A stretch of 64,000 nt of DNA from Natronococcus pandeyae. GTDB taxonomy: Archaea; Halobacteriota; Halobacteria; Halobacteriales; Natrialbaceae. Both the position numbers and the translations under genes were made by a program. Positions 7,607 through 16,088 of the stretch are shown here, piece by piece. Where the stretch lies: positions 1-64,000 of the forward strand of contig NZ_PHNJ01000016.1 in NCBI RefSeq assembly GCF_008122205.1, read 5' to 3'. The notes beneath the pieces were generated by a model. That model saw only the letters and a list, made by a program, of their open reading frames with translations. It was not told the origin of the DNA and made no database searches. Within the stretch, counting starts at the first letter, position 1. Every line of letters begins with the position of its first letter.

Positions 7607-9669
7607 CGGTCCCGAACGACGCAGATCCCGTCTCGCTCGAGGTGACCGGAACGTCGCTTCGGGCTACCGATATCGGCGGAAACTCGATCACGTTCGACCT
7701 GACCGGATGGGATCGCCTCTCGGATCCGCACGGCTTCGACGAACCGATCGACGCCGTCGCCGTGGGCCGGGTTTCGGCGATCAGCTACGACTTCCGGAAC
7801 ATGGTCAATATCGACCGACTCGACGAGCAGTTGGCCGATACCGATTCTGCGGAGACGTCGGATCACGCGGACTGCGTCCTGGCGGCGTTCGAAGACAAAC
7901 GACTGACGCTTCCGGAGGGGGAGTACTTCCTCCAGTTCGACACGACGCTTTTCGTTCGCCTCCGGTTCGACGGTGCAGCAACGGTCTCGAACCGTCCCGG
8001 AGAGTGCCTAAAGATCTCGTTTCCGCAGCCAACGCCGGTGACGTTCGGTTTCAAGTCGCCTGTCGATTACCCGCGACACGAGGTGACTGTCGAGCCGACG
8101 ACCGAGGGTATCGCCACGGGGATCTCACACCTTTCGGCGACGATCGAGACGACGACGGCGGATCGCGTCCACCGAAACTATCGCGGCCACCCGCCGTTGC
8201 TCACCCTCGGCGAGGAAACCCACGTTCCGGACCCGGTCGCGGAGCAAACGCCGGAAACCGGAATCGAACTGCTCGTTCCGGATCGGCTGGAAGCGCTCTT
8301 TCTCGCCGCTCCACTCGCGTACTATCTGGGAGCGCGCCTGCGCCCGACCGACGTAACTGCGCCGCTCCTCCGTGCTCCGTCGGTCGGTATTCATTACGAG
8401 TTCGACGGGCTGACACAGTTCGAACGGGATGCACCGGCCCTCCTTCGTCGGGTGTTCTTTCTCGACCAGATGGCCTCCTGGCACGATCCCGATAGTCTGA
8501 ACACCCGCGAATTCGATCGGCTCGAGGACGCCGGCGTCGATCTCGACCACTGTGCAGATGGGACGGCCGCCGAGCGTCTGGCGGCCTATCTGGAGTTCCC
8601 CGCGGCACCCATCGACGACATCCTGCCGGAGTGGCCGTACGTGATGACCGTCGAACCCACGGTCTCGAACGTGGCCTCGATCCCCCACCTGCTCTACGAC
8701 CTGGCTGCGATCGTACTGCCGTCGGAACACACGTTCGCTCCCGAGAGCGACACACGACGAACTCCCGATCCCGAGTCGACCCCGGTCACCGAGCTGAGTC
8801 AGTGTCGGACGACTCGAGGCGTCCTCGGAGATATCGAGGACGCCAGGGGCTTCTCGGCGCTACAACGGGGCTACGAGAACCGGATGACCCATCTCGAGCA
8901 GAACCGTGCCGGCCGAACCGTCATCGTCGTCTTCGGCGCAGAGTGCGACGTCGACCGGCGCGCAATCGCCGAACAGTACGTTCCCACCTCGACGACGGTC
9001 CGCCGGCTCGACGCTCCGACGCGTGACGAACTCGCCGCCGCGTTCCGAAGCGGCGGCGACTTCCTCCACTACGTCGGTCGCTGTGAGGACGGCGAGTTGG
9101 TGTGTCAGGACGGGACGCTCGAGCCCGCGAACCTGCGCGAGAACGACGTCCAACTGTTCCAGCTCGACGCCCCGGACTCTCGGGCGGCCGGCGTCGGACT
9201 GATCGAGTCCGGGAGCATCGCAGGCGTCGTGCGAAGAGAGTCGGAATCCGCCGCGCCGGCGTCGCCGACGGCGGTCTCCACGACGATCGGAAAACTGGTG
9301 TTGAGCGGACAGTCCCTGGCCGCCGCACACACGTGTGCCGTCTGTGGGGAAAACGAGAAGGGCCTCGTCGTCGGTGACGGAACCCACCGGTTCGTCGCGA
9401 AGTGGAACCCTTCCGCAGTGTACGTGCTTCAGGCGGTCGAAGATGGGAGCGTACGGGTGACGGTCGTCCCGTTCCCGGTCGACCCGGTCGGGACTCACTG
9501 GCTACCGGACTGGTCGGACGGTAAACACCTGACTTCGACGCCGATCACGCTCGAGGTTTCGCCGGACGAACTCAACGAGTTCCTGACGGTCATCGATCGG
9601 CCGGTCTTCTACGACGGTCGGTTTTACTGGATGGACGAACGGAAACAGCTGGTCTATCCGGTCTCGTAG
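7603..9669 (+). CDS. CHAT-like protein with degenerate protease site
   Basis: A 688-aa protein, start at the ATG inside the stop of the kinase gene. It is a full-length paralogue of the protein at 39570-41678: shared stretches include RGHPPL, TGIEL-VP, APLAYYL, LLR-FFLD, AAERLAAYL, LPEW and VVGDGTH. Residues about 1-430 are a beta-rich then helical N-terminal region; about 440-600 is the CHAT (caspase-like) domain. Where the paralogue has HYIGHC and LNACGS, this one has HYVGRC (Arg493) and QLDAPDS (Pro524), so both His and Cys of the catalytic dyad are gone with the 31-residue spacing kept. Probably a pseudoprotease with a binding or regulatory role linked to the kinase. Four extra cysteines (CAVCGENEKG and others) occur in the C-terminal half. 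Confidence 0.72.
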   Translation: MTVPNDADPVSLEVTGTSLRATDIGGNSITFDLTGWDRLSDPHGFDEPIDAVAVGRVSAISYDFRNMVNIDRLDEQLADTDSAETSDHADCVLAAFEDKRLTLPEGEYFLQFDTTLFVRLRFDGAATVSNRPGECLKISFPQPTPVTFGFKSPVDYPRHEVTVEPTTEGIATGISHLSATIETTTADRVHRNYRGHPPLLTLGEETHVPDPVAEQTPETGIELLVPDRLEALFLAAPLAYYLGARLRPTDVTAPLLRAPSVGIHYEFDGLTQFERDAPALLRRVFFLDQMASWHDPDSLNTREFDRLEDAGVDLDHCADGTAAERLAAYLEFPAAPIDDILPEWPYVMTVEPTVSNVASIPHLLYDLAAIVLPSEHTFAPESDTRRTPDPESTPVTELSQCRTTRGVLGDIEDARGFSALQRGYENRMTHLEQNRAGRTVIVVFGAECDVDRRAIAEQYVPTSTTVRRLDAPTRDELAAAFRSGGDFLHYVGRCEDGELVCQDGTLEPANLRENDVQLFQLDAPDSRAAGVGLIESGSIAGVVRRESESAAPASPTAVSTTIGKLVLSGQSLAAAHTCAVCGENEKGLVVGDGTHRFVAKWNPSAVYVLQAVEDGSVRVTVVPFPVDPVGTHWLPDWSDGKHLTSTPITLEVSPDELNEFLTVIDRPVFYDGRFYWMDERKQLVYPVS

Positions 9670-10074
9670 CGGTCGAAGAGTAGTCGAGTAGCAGCCGTCG
9701 GGCGACTACCTTCTACAGCGAGAGAGGCCGACGTTTAGGCGTTGGTGAGAGTTATACGCGCCGTTACTCGATGATTTAACCCGCGACAGAAGATGAGCCC
9801 GAGCTTCCACCCGTGCGTTTACGTGACAACTGATGTTACAGGGGGGTAAGGTCAGGACTCATATCTGATAGCAGTAACAGCGTTAGGGACACGCTCTACG
9901 TAACGCGGTGTCTCCTCGAGTCAACCCGATTGAACTCCGTCTGTATCGAAGAGGTACTGCAAATTCGAGCGTTCTGCTCAGATCGGCGACGCAGAATCTC
10001 CGTATCCGCCGGACGCCGTCGATATCTGATATCCGAACACAACCCTTTTCGACGGCGGGGCACACCCTTCGGAC
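9670..10074. other. Intergenic, no gene seen
   Basis: A 405-nt gap between the CHAT-like gene and mrp. Frames on both strands lack haloarchaeal coding character. The last 50 nt contain a moderately AT-rich stretch (gatatctgatatccgaacac, about 10020-10040) about 35-55 nt before the mrp ATG, which could hold its promoter. No repeat or hairpin worth naming was found. Confidence 0.3.
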
Positions 10075-11154
10075 ATGGACGAAGCCGCCGTTCGCGACCG
10101 TCTCCGGACGGTCGAAGATCCGGAACTGGGGGATGACATCGTCTCGCTGGGGCTCGTCAACGAGCTCTCGGTGGAGGGCGACGAGGTCGACATCGACCTC
10201 GCGCTCGGAGCGCCCTACTCGCCGACCGAGACAGATATCGCCGGCGAGGTCCGCGAACTGCTCGTCGAGGAGGGTCTCGAGCCGAACCTCTCCGCGAGCA
10301 TCCCGGACCGCGACGTCGGGGGTCAGGAGGAAGAACAGGTGCTGCCGGGCGTCAAGAACGTCATCGCCGTCGCCTCTGGGAAGGGCGGCGTCGGCAAATC
10401 GACCGTCGCCGTCAACCTCGCCGCGGGGCTCTCGAAGCTCGGCGCCCGCGTCGGCCTCTTCGACGCCGACGTCTACGGCCCGAACGTGCCGCGGATGTTC
10501 GACGCCGACGAGCCGCCGATGGCCACCGAGGAGGAGACCCTCGTCCCGCCCGAAAAGTACGGCGTGAAGCTGATGAGCATGGCCTTCCTCACCGGCGAGG
10601 ACGACCCCGTCATCTGGCGCGGTCCGATGGTCCACAAGGTCATCACCCAGCTTACCGAGGACGTCGAGTGGGGGAGCCTCGACTACCTCGTCATCGACCT
10701 GCCGCCGGGGACCGGCGACACCCAGCTGACGATGCTCCAGACGATGCCCGTGACGGGCGCCGTCATCGTCACGACCCCGCAGGACGTCGCGCTGGACGAC
10801 GCCCGGAAGGGTCTCGAGATGTTCGCCAAACACGACACCGTCGTGCTCGGGATCGCCGAGAACATGTCGACGTTCGCCTGTCCCGACTGCGGCGGCGAGC
10901 ACGACATCTTCGGCTCCGGCGGTGGCAGGGAGTTCGCCGAGGCCCACAACATGCCGTTCCTGGGAACGATCCCGCTTGACCCGACCGTCCGCGAAGGTGG
11001 CGACGGCGGGGAGCCGACCGTCGTCGAGGACGAAGGCGAGACGGGCGATTCGTTCCGGACGATCACCGAGAACGTCGCGAACAACACGGGGATCGTCCAC
11101 CGACGCGGCGTCTCGGAGACGACCCAGCGCCAGACGCCCGCGCCGGACCGATGA
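10075..11154 (+). CDS. mrp: Mrp/NBP35-type Fe-S cluster carrier ATPase
   Basis: A 359-aa P-loop ATPase that carries and hands over 4Fe-4S clusters to target proteins in the cytoplasm. An N-terminal MIP18/DUF59 domain (about 1-80, VEDPELGDDIVSLGLV) is joined to the Mrp ATPase, which has a deviant Walker A ASGKGGVGKST (100-110), DADVYGPN, and the CPDC motif (Cys269, Cys272) that bridges a cluster between two subunits. About 25 residues after LDPTVREGGD extend the C-terminus with a disordered tail typical of halophiles. The stop overlaps the next start by 4 nt. Confidence 0.95.
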   Translation: MDEAAVRDRLRTVEDPELGDDIVSLGLVNELSVEGDEVDIDLALGAPYSPTETDIAGEVRELLVEEGLEPNLSASIPDRDVGGQEEEQVLPGVKNVIAVASGKGGVGKSTVAVNLAAGLSKLGARVGLFDADVYGPNVPRMFDADEPPMATEEETLVPPEKYGVKLMSMAFLTGEDDPVIWRGPMVHKVITQLTEDVEWGSLDYLVIDLPPGTGDTQLTMLQTMPVTGAVIVTTPQDVALDDARKGLEMFAKHDTVVLGIAENMSTFACPDCGGEHDIFGSGGGREFAEAHNMPFLGTIPLDPTVREGGDGGEPTVVEDEGETGDSFRTITENVANNTGIVHRRGVSETTQRQTPAPDR

Positions 11155-11387
11155 GCGACGGCGCCGACCAGCCGACGGAGTTCGATCCGGATCCCGAGCG
11201 GGTCGCGGCCCTCCGCGAGATCGCCGACGAGATCCGCGGCGAGAGTAGCGAACGCAAACAGCTGGCGAACATCCTCTACCGGACGAGCGACCTCTACGAC
11301 GAGGACGAGGACACCTCGCCCGAGGAGATCGTTCGCAACGTGAAGTTCATCCTCGAGGTCACGGAACGCGGCGGCCTCGGTCGCTGA
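11151..11387 (+). CDS. Small conserved haloarchaeal protein after mrp
   Basis: A 78-aa acidic protein translated from an ATGA overlap with mrp. It is predicted to be helical (VAALREIADEIRGESSERKQLANILYRTSDLYD, mentioned here in two parts: residues 18-32 and 33-50) and has no metal-binding or membrane features. Its fixed coupling to mrp suggests a partner in Fe-S cluster assembly or delivery, but this rests only on position. I do not recognise a named domain. Confidence 0.75.
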   Translation: MSDGADQPTEFDPDPERVAALREIADEIRGESSERKQLANILYRTSDLYDEDEDTSPEEIVRNVKFILEVTERGGLGR

Positions 11388-11453
11388 GTAACCGCGGCCG
11401 ATTCTCCCGTCGCCAGGCGGGCCGCTTTTGGTTCCCTGCCCCGAGGCACAACT

Positions 11454-12098
11454 GTGGACGCGAATCAGCGATCTCGAGCGAACCCGTACGGTATGGACGA
11501 GGAGTGTCGGAACTGTCCGGCGCTCTGTGAGACGCGCACGCAGGTCGTCCACGGCTACGGCGACGTCGGGGCCGACTTCCTCTTCGTCGGCGAACGACCG
11601 ACCCCCCGCGCCGACGAGGTCGGAATTCCGTTTCTCGTCGGCGAGGACGAGTCGGACGGCGGAACGTCGCTTCGACGAATGCTCGAGCGCCTCGGCCTCT
11701 GTGACGCCACCTCGCTCGCCGATCGACCCGAACTCGAGAACGTCTACCTGACGAACCTTACTCGGTGTCGCGATCCCGACCGGAAGCCGACGGACGAGGA
11801 GATCGGCAACTGCGAACCCTACCTCAACGCCGAGATCCGGATGATCAACCCCGAGATCATCGTCCCCGTCGGCGAGCGCGCGCTGTCGGAGATCGGCGTC
11901 GAGTACACGACGACGCCGGTCGAGGAACTGTCTCTCGACTCGGACCACGCGACGACGATCCGGGGTCGCGGCTTCGAACTCGTTCCGATGATCGAACCGC
12001 GCGAGCAGACCGACGAACAGACACAGGCGTGGCTCGAGCACTTCGTCGAACTGATGGCGTCGGATTACCGGCAGACGAAGGGACGACAGGAACGGTAA
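11454..12098 (+). CDS. Uracil-DNA glycosylase superfamily, Fe-S type
   Basis: A 214-aa DNA repair enzyme expected to remove uracil from DNA. The N-terminal cysteine cluster (Cys18, Cys21, Cys25 in EECRNCPALCETR) and later cysteines in LTRCRDPDRKP and GNCEPYL are the ligands of the 4Fe-4S cluster of family 4/5 enzymes. The motif VGERPTPRADEVGIPF is the variant of the canonical GExPG active-site loop seen in haloarchaeal members. A GTG start at 11454 gives the usual N-terminus; an internal ATG (11493) would remove 13 residues but keep the cluster. No neighbouring gene overlaps. Confidence 0.85.
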   Translation: MDANQRSRANPYGMDEECRNCPALCETRTQVVHGYGDVGADFLFVGERPTPRADEVGIPFLVGEDESDGGTSLRRMLERLGLCDATSLADRPELENVYLTNLTRCRDPDRKPTDEEIGNCEPYLNAEIRMINPEIIVPVGERALSEIGVEYTTTPVEELSLDSDHATTIRGRGFELVPMIEPREQTDEQTQAWLEHFVELMASDYRQTKGRQER

Positions 12099-12120
12099 CG
12101 GATCGAACGGCGCGAGACGC

Positions 12121-12339
12121 TCACCAGTACGGGTTCTGTCGCCAGCGCCTCGACCGTGCACCGGCGACGATCAACACGCCGACGACGGCGACGGCGACGG
12201 CGAGCGATCCGATCGTCGGTGCGAGCCACTCCCCCGGAGAGTCGATCACGTAGCCGTTGAGAAATCCGAAGAGACCGAGAGCGACCAGCGTAGCGATCAC
12301 GAGCGTTCCGAGCAGTCCCGTACTCGAGCGAGTATCCAT
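12121..12339 (-). CDS. Small two-helix membrane protein
   Basis: A 72-aa protein with two transmembrane segments (about residues 8-28 and 41-63) separated by a short polar loop (VIDSPGEWLAP) and ending in RSRRWRQNPYW. This matches a widespread but uncharacterised class of small haloarchaeal membrane proteins. The ATG at 12339 is preferred; 8 more codons are open upstream. It is divergent from the gene at 12439, with 99 nt between starts. Confidence 0.6.
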   Translation of the reverse strand: MDTRSSTGLLGTLVIATLVALGLFGFLNGYVIDSPGEWLAPTIGSLAVAVAVVGVLIVAGARSRRWRQNPYW

Positions 12340-12438
12340 ACCGGAACGACGGTCGCGAGTCACATAATTCTAGTCGGACGGACGGACAGTTCGATCCGCG
12401 GAGGAACCCGTCGCGTTCAAGGGCGCGGCACCCGACGG

Positions 12439-13185
12439 ATGCGTATGATCGTCGTCGTCCCCGTCGACCCGCCACGCGAGGGTCTCGTCCTGTCGTCGCT
12501 CGTCGACCGAACGTCGCTGACGGAATCCGAGGCGGCCACGCTCTACGAGGCGGCCGTCGTCGACGTGCTCCGGGCCGTCGCCGCCAGCGGCGGCGAACTG
12601 CTGGTGAACTACCGCGACGCGGAGACGCTACCGGAGTCGGCAGCCACCGGCGATCCGGAGGCGAACATTCGTGATCTGGCGGACGCAGCCCTCGAGGACC
12701 TCGAGGACGTCCGGTTCGAACGGCAGGTTGGCTCGACGCGCGCCGCCCGCGTCGGCAACACGGTCACGCACCTGCTCGAGCAGGAGGATGCAGGGAACGT
12801 CGGGATCCTCGAGCCAACGGCGCCGCTGGTCGCTCGGACCGAGATCGACGGCGCGGCGATGTCGCTCCGTCGCCACGACGTCGTCCTCGGTCCGTCCTCG
12901 GCCGGCCGCACCTACTTCGCCGGCTTCGGCGAGTCGGTCGACTTCACCGACGCCTACGCAGTGCCCGAACTGGCGACCCTCGCCGAGCGGGGCGACGACG
13001 CCGGACTCGACGTGGGCTTCGCACCGATGCTTCCGACGATAGCGACCGAGTCGGGGCTGTGTGCCACGATCGCAGGCATTCGGGCTCGAGCGGTCGGGAA
13101 CCGTCCCGGCGCGGCGGCGACGGCGACCGTCGTCGACGACCTGGGGCTCGGTGTTTCGGACGACGAGTCGCTCGAGCGCGAGTAG
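12439..13185 (+). CDS. Glycosyltransferase-A-like protein (DUF2064-type)
   Basis: A 248-aa acidic cytoplasmic protein. The pattern MRMIVVVPVDPPREG..LVDRTSLTESEAATLYEAAVVDVL, seen at residues 1-45, and the later LRRHDVVLGPSSAG..YFAGF resemble the nucleotidyltransferase/glycosyltransferase-A fold of DUF2064 proteins, in which the N-terminal strand binds the nucleotide and a DxD-like region binds metal. A clear DxD is not seen at the expected place, so activity is uncertain. The gene lies just upstream of tRNA-Ser with 41 nt between them. Function not assigned. Confidence 0.6.
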   Translation: MRMIVVVPVDPPREGLVLSSLVDRTSLTESEAATLYEAAVVDVLRAVAASGGELLVNYRDAETLPESAATGDPEANIRDLADAALEDLEDVRFERQVGSTRAARVGNTVTHLLEQEDAGNVGILEPTAPLVARTEIDGAAMSLRRHDVVLGPSSAGRTYFAGFGESVDFTDAYAVPELATLAERGDDAGLDVGFAPMLPTIATESGLCATIAGIRARAVGNRPGAAATATVVDDLGLGVSDDESLERE

Positions 13186-13226
13186 ACCGATAACACTTTT
13201 TGAACGGGTGCAGAAGACGTAGGTGA

Positions 13227-13310
13227 GGTGGGGTGGCAGAGCGGCCCAACGCGCCTGCCTTGAGAGCAGGTGGCTGTCAAGCCTCATGGGTTCAAATCCC
13301 ATCCCCACCG
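13227..13310 (+). tRNA. tRNA-Ser (TGA)
   Basis: A full cloverleaf of 84 nt. The acceptor stem ggtgggg pairs with ccccacc (discriminator g at 13310). The D arm starts gcagagcgg. The anticodon stem cctgc/gcagg holds loop cttgaga, giving anticodon TGA, which reads UCA. A long variable arm (tggctgtcaagcctc), diagnostic of type II tRNAs, is followed by the T arm atggg-ttcaaat-cccat. CCA is not encoded. A hairpin rich in T follows directly. Confidence 0.96.
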
Positions 13311-13365
13311 TTTTTCCGCGACCAACTGCGACGAGCGTAGCGAGGAGCACGTGCGCGGAAAAACG
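13309..13365 (+). terminator. Hairpin directly after tRNA-Ser
   Basis: A perfect 12-bp inverted repeat (cgtttttccgcg at 13309-13320 with its complement at 13354-13365) begins within the last two bases of the tRNA. The T-run in the 5' arm suits archaeal termination; the 33-nt loop contains gagcgtagcgagg. Confidence 0.55.
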
Positions 13366-13373
13366 AGACGGTG

Positions 13374-13444
13374 GAGTTTGAATCAGACCGAGGTTCTGCG
13401 CGGAGCGCAGGTTCTCGGGCGTGGTTCAAATCCCATCCCCACCG
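13374..13444 (+). repeat. tRNA-Ser 3'-end-derived palindromic element 1
   Basis: The element starts with tttgaatcaga (13377-13387) and ends with a copy of the tRNA-Ser T arm and acceptor 3' strand. Positions 13423-13448 are identical over 26 nt to tRNA positions 13289-13314, including four following Ts. Between them is an internal stem (ttctgcgc / gcgcag). It cannot be a tRNA gene because the 5' half is missing. Confidence 0.6.
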
Positions 13445-13507
13445 TTTTCTCACTCGCGGTACTCCTCGCTCCGCTCGTCGTGTGATGCTCGTGAAAAAAC
13501 GTCACGT

Positions 13508-13599
13508 TGGGATTTGAAATAGAGAAGACGCAGCCTGCGAAGCGAACGAAGTGAGCGAGCAGGACCGTCTTCGCGTGGTTCAAATCCCATCCCATCACT
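13508..13599 (+). repeat. tRNA-Ser 3'-end-derived palindromic element 2
   Basis: Perfect 11-bp terminal inverted repeats tgggatttgaa (13508-13518) and ttcaaatccca (13579-13589) are followed by tccca. The 3' arm equals the T-arm sequence of the tRNA upstream. A nested stem gaagacg / cgtcttc encloses gcctgc / gcagga and a loop with gaacgaagtgagcgag. The second copy follows the first in tandem after an imperfect hairpin. Confidence 0.6.
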
Positions 13600-13783
13600 C
13601 TCAAACAACCGCTCCAGTGACTCCAGATAGAGAAGGCGCGTGCTCCTCAGCGAAACTGGTACAGCTGATATAATTTTAAGCGCTCTGGCCGTGTAGTAGT
13701 CAATTGCGCCTTTCGAGAGGAAGCAGACCGGCGTCCAGCGTTCTGTAGCGGGCGCACCCGCAACCGTCCGGAGGTGACCGACA

Positions 13784-14077
13784 ATGCCAACGTACGTCAC
13801 ACTGTTGAACTACACGGAACAGGGAATCTCGACAGTCGAATCCAGCCCGAACCGTATCGAGTCCGCAAAGGAACTCGCCGCAGACCTCGATGGGGAATTC
13901 AAGGCGTTTTACCTCACGTTCGGTCAGTACGACGGCGTCGCTATCGTCGAGTTCCCCGACGACGAAACCGCCGCGGAGTATGCCCTGACCATCGGGAAAG
14001 GGGGCAACGCCCAGACCGAGACGCTGAAAGCGTTCACCGAAGACGAGTTCCGCGATATCGCCGAGAACCTCGCGTAG
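13784..14077 (+). CDS. GYD domain protein
   Basis: A 97-aa protein covering a complete GYD domain, an alpha/beta fold related to ferredoxin-like stress proteins. Visible landmarks are MPTYVTLLNYTEQGI at the start, then FKAFYLTFGQYDGVAIVEFPDDE around residues 40-62, which includes the Gly-Tyr-Asp-like GQYDG. The function of the family is not established; it is common in haloarchaeal and bacterial genomes, often alone. The gene stands alone between the tRNA-tail repeats and a lipoprotein gene. Confidence 0.88.
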   Translation: MPTYVTLLNYTEQGISTVESSPNRIESAKELAADLDGEFKAFYLTFGQYDGVAIVEFPDDETAAEYALTIGKGGNAQTETLKAFTEDEFRDIAENLA

Positions 14078-14336
14078 GGACTGGGACGCTCCTGCCAAAA
14101 CCCGATCTATCTTTTCCGTTCTGTCGAGCCGAGGTTATTCTCTCCTCGAGACCGGGACGACGGACAGTTTCACCGTCCCGATTGACAGTTTCGGCACCGT
14201 CTGTGTGAGGTGATCGTCTCGTTGCGAATCTCACAGCGTACGAACTGTTTCGCGCCAATCAAAGTTCCAGATTCTCATATGAAACTGATTATCAACATCA
14301 TAGTAATATCCTCGTTGTCAGTAGTCGTCGACAAGA

Positions 14337-15671
14337 ATGGCGAACCAACCACATACCCGGAGGCGATTTCTCGCACTCTCCGGAGCAGCAACGGTTGCAG
14401 GTCTTGCCGGCTGCATGGGGGACGACTCGAGCGCGTCGGACGACGGCGGGGACGACTCCGCAGACGGGAACGGATCCGAAACCAACGGCGAAAGCGAGTC
14501 GACCAGCTACGGACCGCCGGAACTCCAGGTCGAAACCGAGTACGACAGCCGCGAGGAGTTCGGACAGCCCGGCGAGCAGTTCGACGACTTCGAGGACCTC
14601 GATTCGTGGGAGGTCGTTCAGGGATCTGCGGAGGCGGACGAAGACGTCGCGTTCGACGGCTCCCAGAGCCTCAAACTCACCGCCGAGGACGGTGAAAACG
14701 CCATCGTCGAACGGCGGATCGACACGACGGACATGAGCGATCTCGAGCTCTCGATGGCCGTCCGCACCGCCACACCGTCCAACGTCGCCATCGACATTCG
14801 GCTCATCGACATCTACGGCGGCTACGCCCACCATCAGCTCCGGGACGTCACCTATCGGACCTCCGATATCGGCTGGTTCCGAACGAACCCGGGCGTCTTC
14901 GAGGAGAGTTCGATGCCTCTCGAGCGAGACGTGGTCGAAGAGATCCAGATTATCGTCTACAACACCGACGACGCCGAGGTGTGGGTCGACGATATGCGCA
15001 TCCACGAGAAACCCGAGAAAGGGTACGTCGTGCTCTGCTGGGACGACGGCCTCGAAGACTTCTACGACCCGGCAGGTCCGCTCCACGACGAGTACGGCGT
15101 CAACGCGGTCCAGGCGGCCGTCCGGCAGTGGACGCGAGGCCAGCGCGACGGGGTCATGACGGTTGCGCAGCTCAAAGAACGTCAGGAGGCCGGCGACCAG
15201 ATCGTCGCCCACGGAACCCACACCCAGTTCGCGGAGATGGACGAGGAGCGTCTCGAGGACGCGCTGCGGCGGGACAAGAACTGGGCCGTCCAGAACGAAT
15301 TCCAGGGCGGACACTACATCGTCTATCCACACAATAGCTTCGACCAGACGGTCCTCGACATCGCCTCGGAGTACTACTACGCAGGCGGGTTCAACCAGTC
15401 CGGAAACGTCAATCTCACCGGCGTTCACGGCTTTGATCCGCTGGTACTGCCGCGAACGATCGGCCACGACCTCGACATCGCGATGCGGTGTGTCGACCTC
15501 GCGGCGGCACACCGACAGTGTACGGTCCTGAACTTCCACGCCTTCGATCAGGACAACACGGTGGACGAAGACGAGTACGAACAGCTGCTCGAGCATATCC
15601 AGAGCAAGGGCAACGACGTCGAGGTCATCGACTTCGACGACCTCTGGACGATGCGTCGTGAGGGACACTGA
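14337..15671 (+). CDS. Tat-exported lipoprotein with polysaccharide deacetylase domain
   Basis: A 444-aa secreted lipoprotein. The twin-arginine signal TRRRFLALSG is followed by the lipobox AGLAGC (Cys26) and a disordered Asp/Ser linker. Residues about 60-220 are a beta-sandwich resembling a carbohydrate-binding module (FDDFEDLDSWEVVQG, LKLTAEDGENAIV). Residues about 225-444 form a NodB-like deacetylase: LCWDDGLEDF supplies the Asp pair, VAHGTHTQF the zinc histidines, and LNFHAFDQD the late His. It probably removes acetyl groups from a surface polysaccharide. An AT-rich stretch (tcatatgaaactgattatc, 14275-14293) precedes the ATG. Confidence 0.85.
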   Translation: MANQPHTRRRFLALSGAATVAGLAGCMGDDSSASDDGGDDSADGNGSETNGESESTSYGPPELQVETEYDSREEFGQPGEQFDDFEDLDSWEVVQGSAEADEDVAFDGSQSLKLTAEDGENAIVERRIDTTDMSDLELSMAVRTATPSNVAIDIRLIDIYGGYAHHQLRDVTYRTSDIGWFRTNPGVFEESSMPLERDVVEEIQIIVYNTDDAEVWVDDMRIHEKPEKGYVVLCWDDGLEDFYDPAGPLHDEYGVNAVQAAVRQWTRGQRDGVMTVAQLKERQEAGDQIVAHGTHTQFAEMDEERLEDALRRDKNWAVQNEFQGGHYIVYPHNSFDQTVLDIASEYYYAGGFNQSGNVNLTGVHGFDPLVLPRTIGHDLDIAMRCVDLAAAHRQCTVLNFHAFDQDNTVDEDEYEQLLEHIQSKGNDVEVIDFDDLWTMRREGH

Positions 15672-15733
15672 CCCGCTAATCGGCTAAAACCGCGGATCAA
15701 AATCGTCCCTCGACCGTGTCTGTGTGAGCCGAA

Positions 15734-15955
15734 CTACCGGTAGATGCGCTGATACCGCTCTCGGTAGTCGCGTACTGCGATCCGAGCACGGCGTCTCGAG
15801 GCAAACCCGAAGCCGACCGCGAGGCACCCGTCTTCTGTACACTTCCACCAGAACGTCTCCGTTTCGGAATCGCGTCCGACCGAGACGTCCGTTCCGCACC
15901 GCGGACACGTCCATCCCCACCGCATATCGCCTGCGTGGTCTCTCGAACGAGTCAT
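15734..15955 (-). CDS. Small zinc-ribbon protein
   Basis: A 73-aa basic protein with one zinc ribbon: CPRCGTDVSVGR followed by FWWKCTEDGCLAVGFGF, i.e. CxxC plus CxxxxC. The C-terminal RRRARIAVRDYRERYQRIYR is an arginine-rich helix suitable for nucleic-acid or ribosome binding. The second methionine (start 15925, MRWGWTCPRCG) may be the true start, as the zinc ribbon begins right after it. The function is unknown. Confidence 0.6.
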   Translation of the reverse strand: MTRSRDHAGDMRWGWTCPRCGTDVSVGRDSETETFWWKCTEDGCLAVGFGFASRRRARIAVRDYRERYQRIYR

Positions 15956-16088
15956 GCCAACCCTGTATCGAGATTGACCGCACGGCGGAAAGGAACACGG
16001 CTGAACATGGGACCGCTATTTACGGGTCGGCGGGCCGCCGGCTCGAAGTGTTCGAAACCGGTCAGAAGAACGAAAAACCGATCGCGCG

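Noticed and set aside
10683-12161. 492-codon minus-strand frame across mrp and the glycosylase gene
   Set aside because: It is an Arg/Val-rich shadow of three well-supported plus-strand genes; GC-rich halophile DNA gives long antisense frames.
13423-13599. Extra tRNA or pseudo-tRNA genes after tRNA-Ser
   Set aside because: Only the T arm and acceptor 3' strand are copied; D and anticodon arms are missing, so these are repeat elements and not tRNA genes.
14298-15668. 456-codon minus-strand frame opposite the deacetylase lipoprotein
   Set aside because: Antisense shadow; the plus strand has a Tat signal, lipobox and deacetylase motifs.
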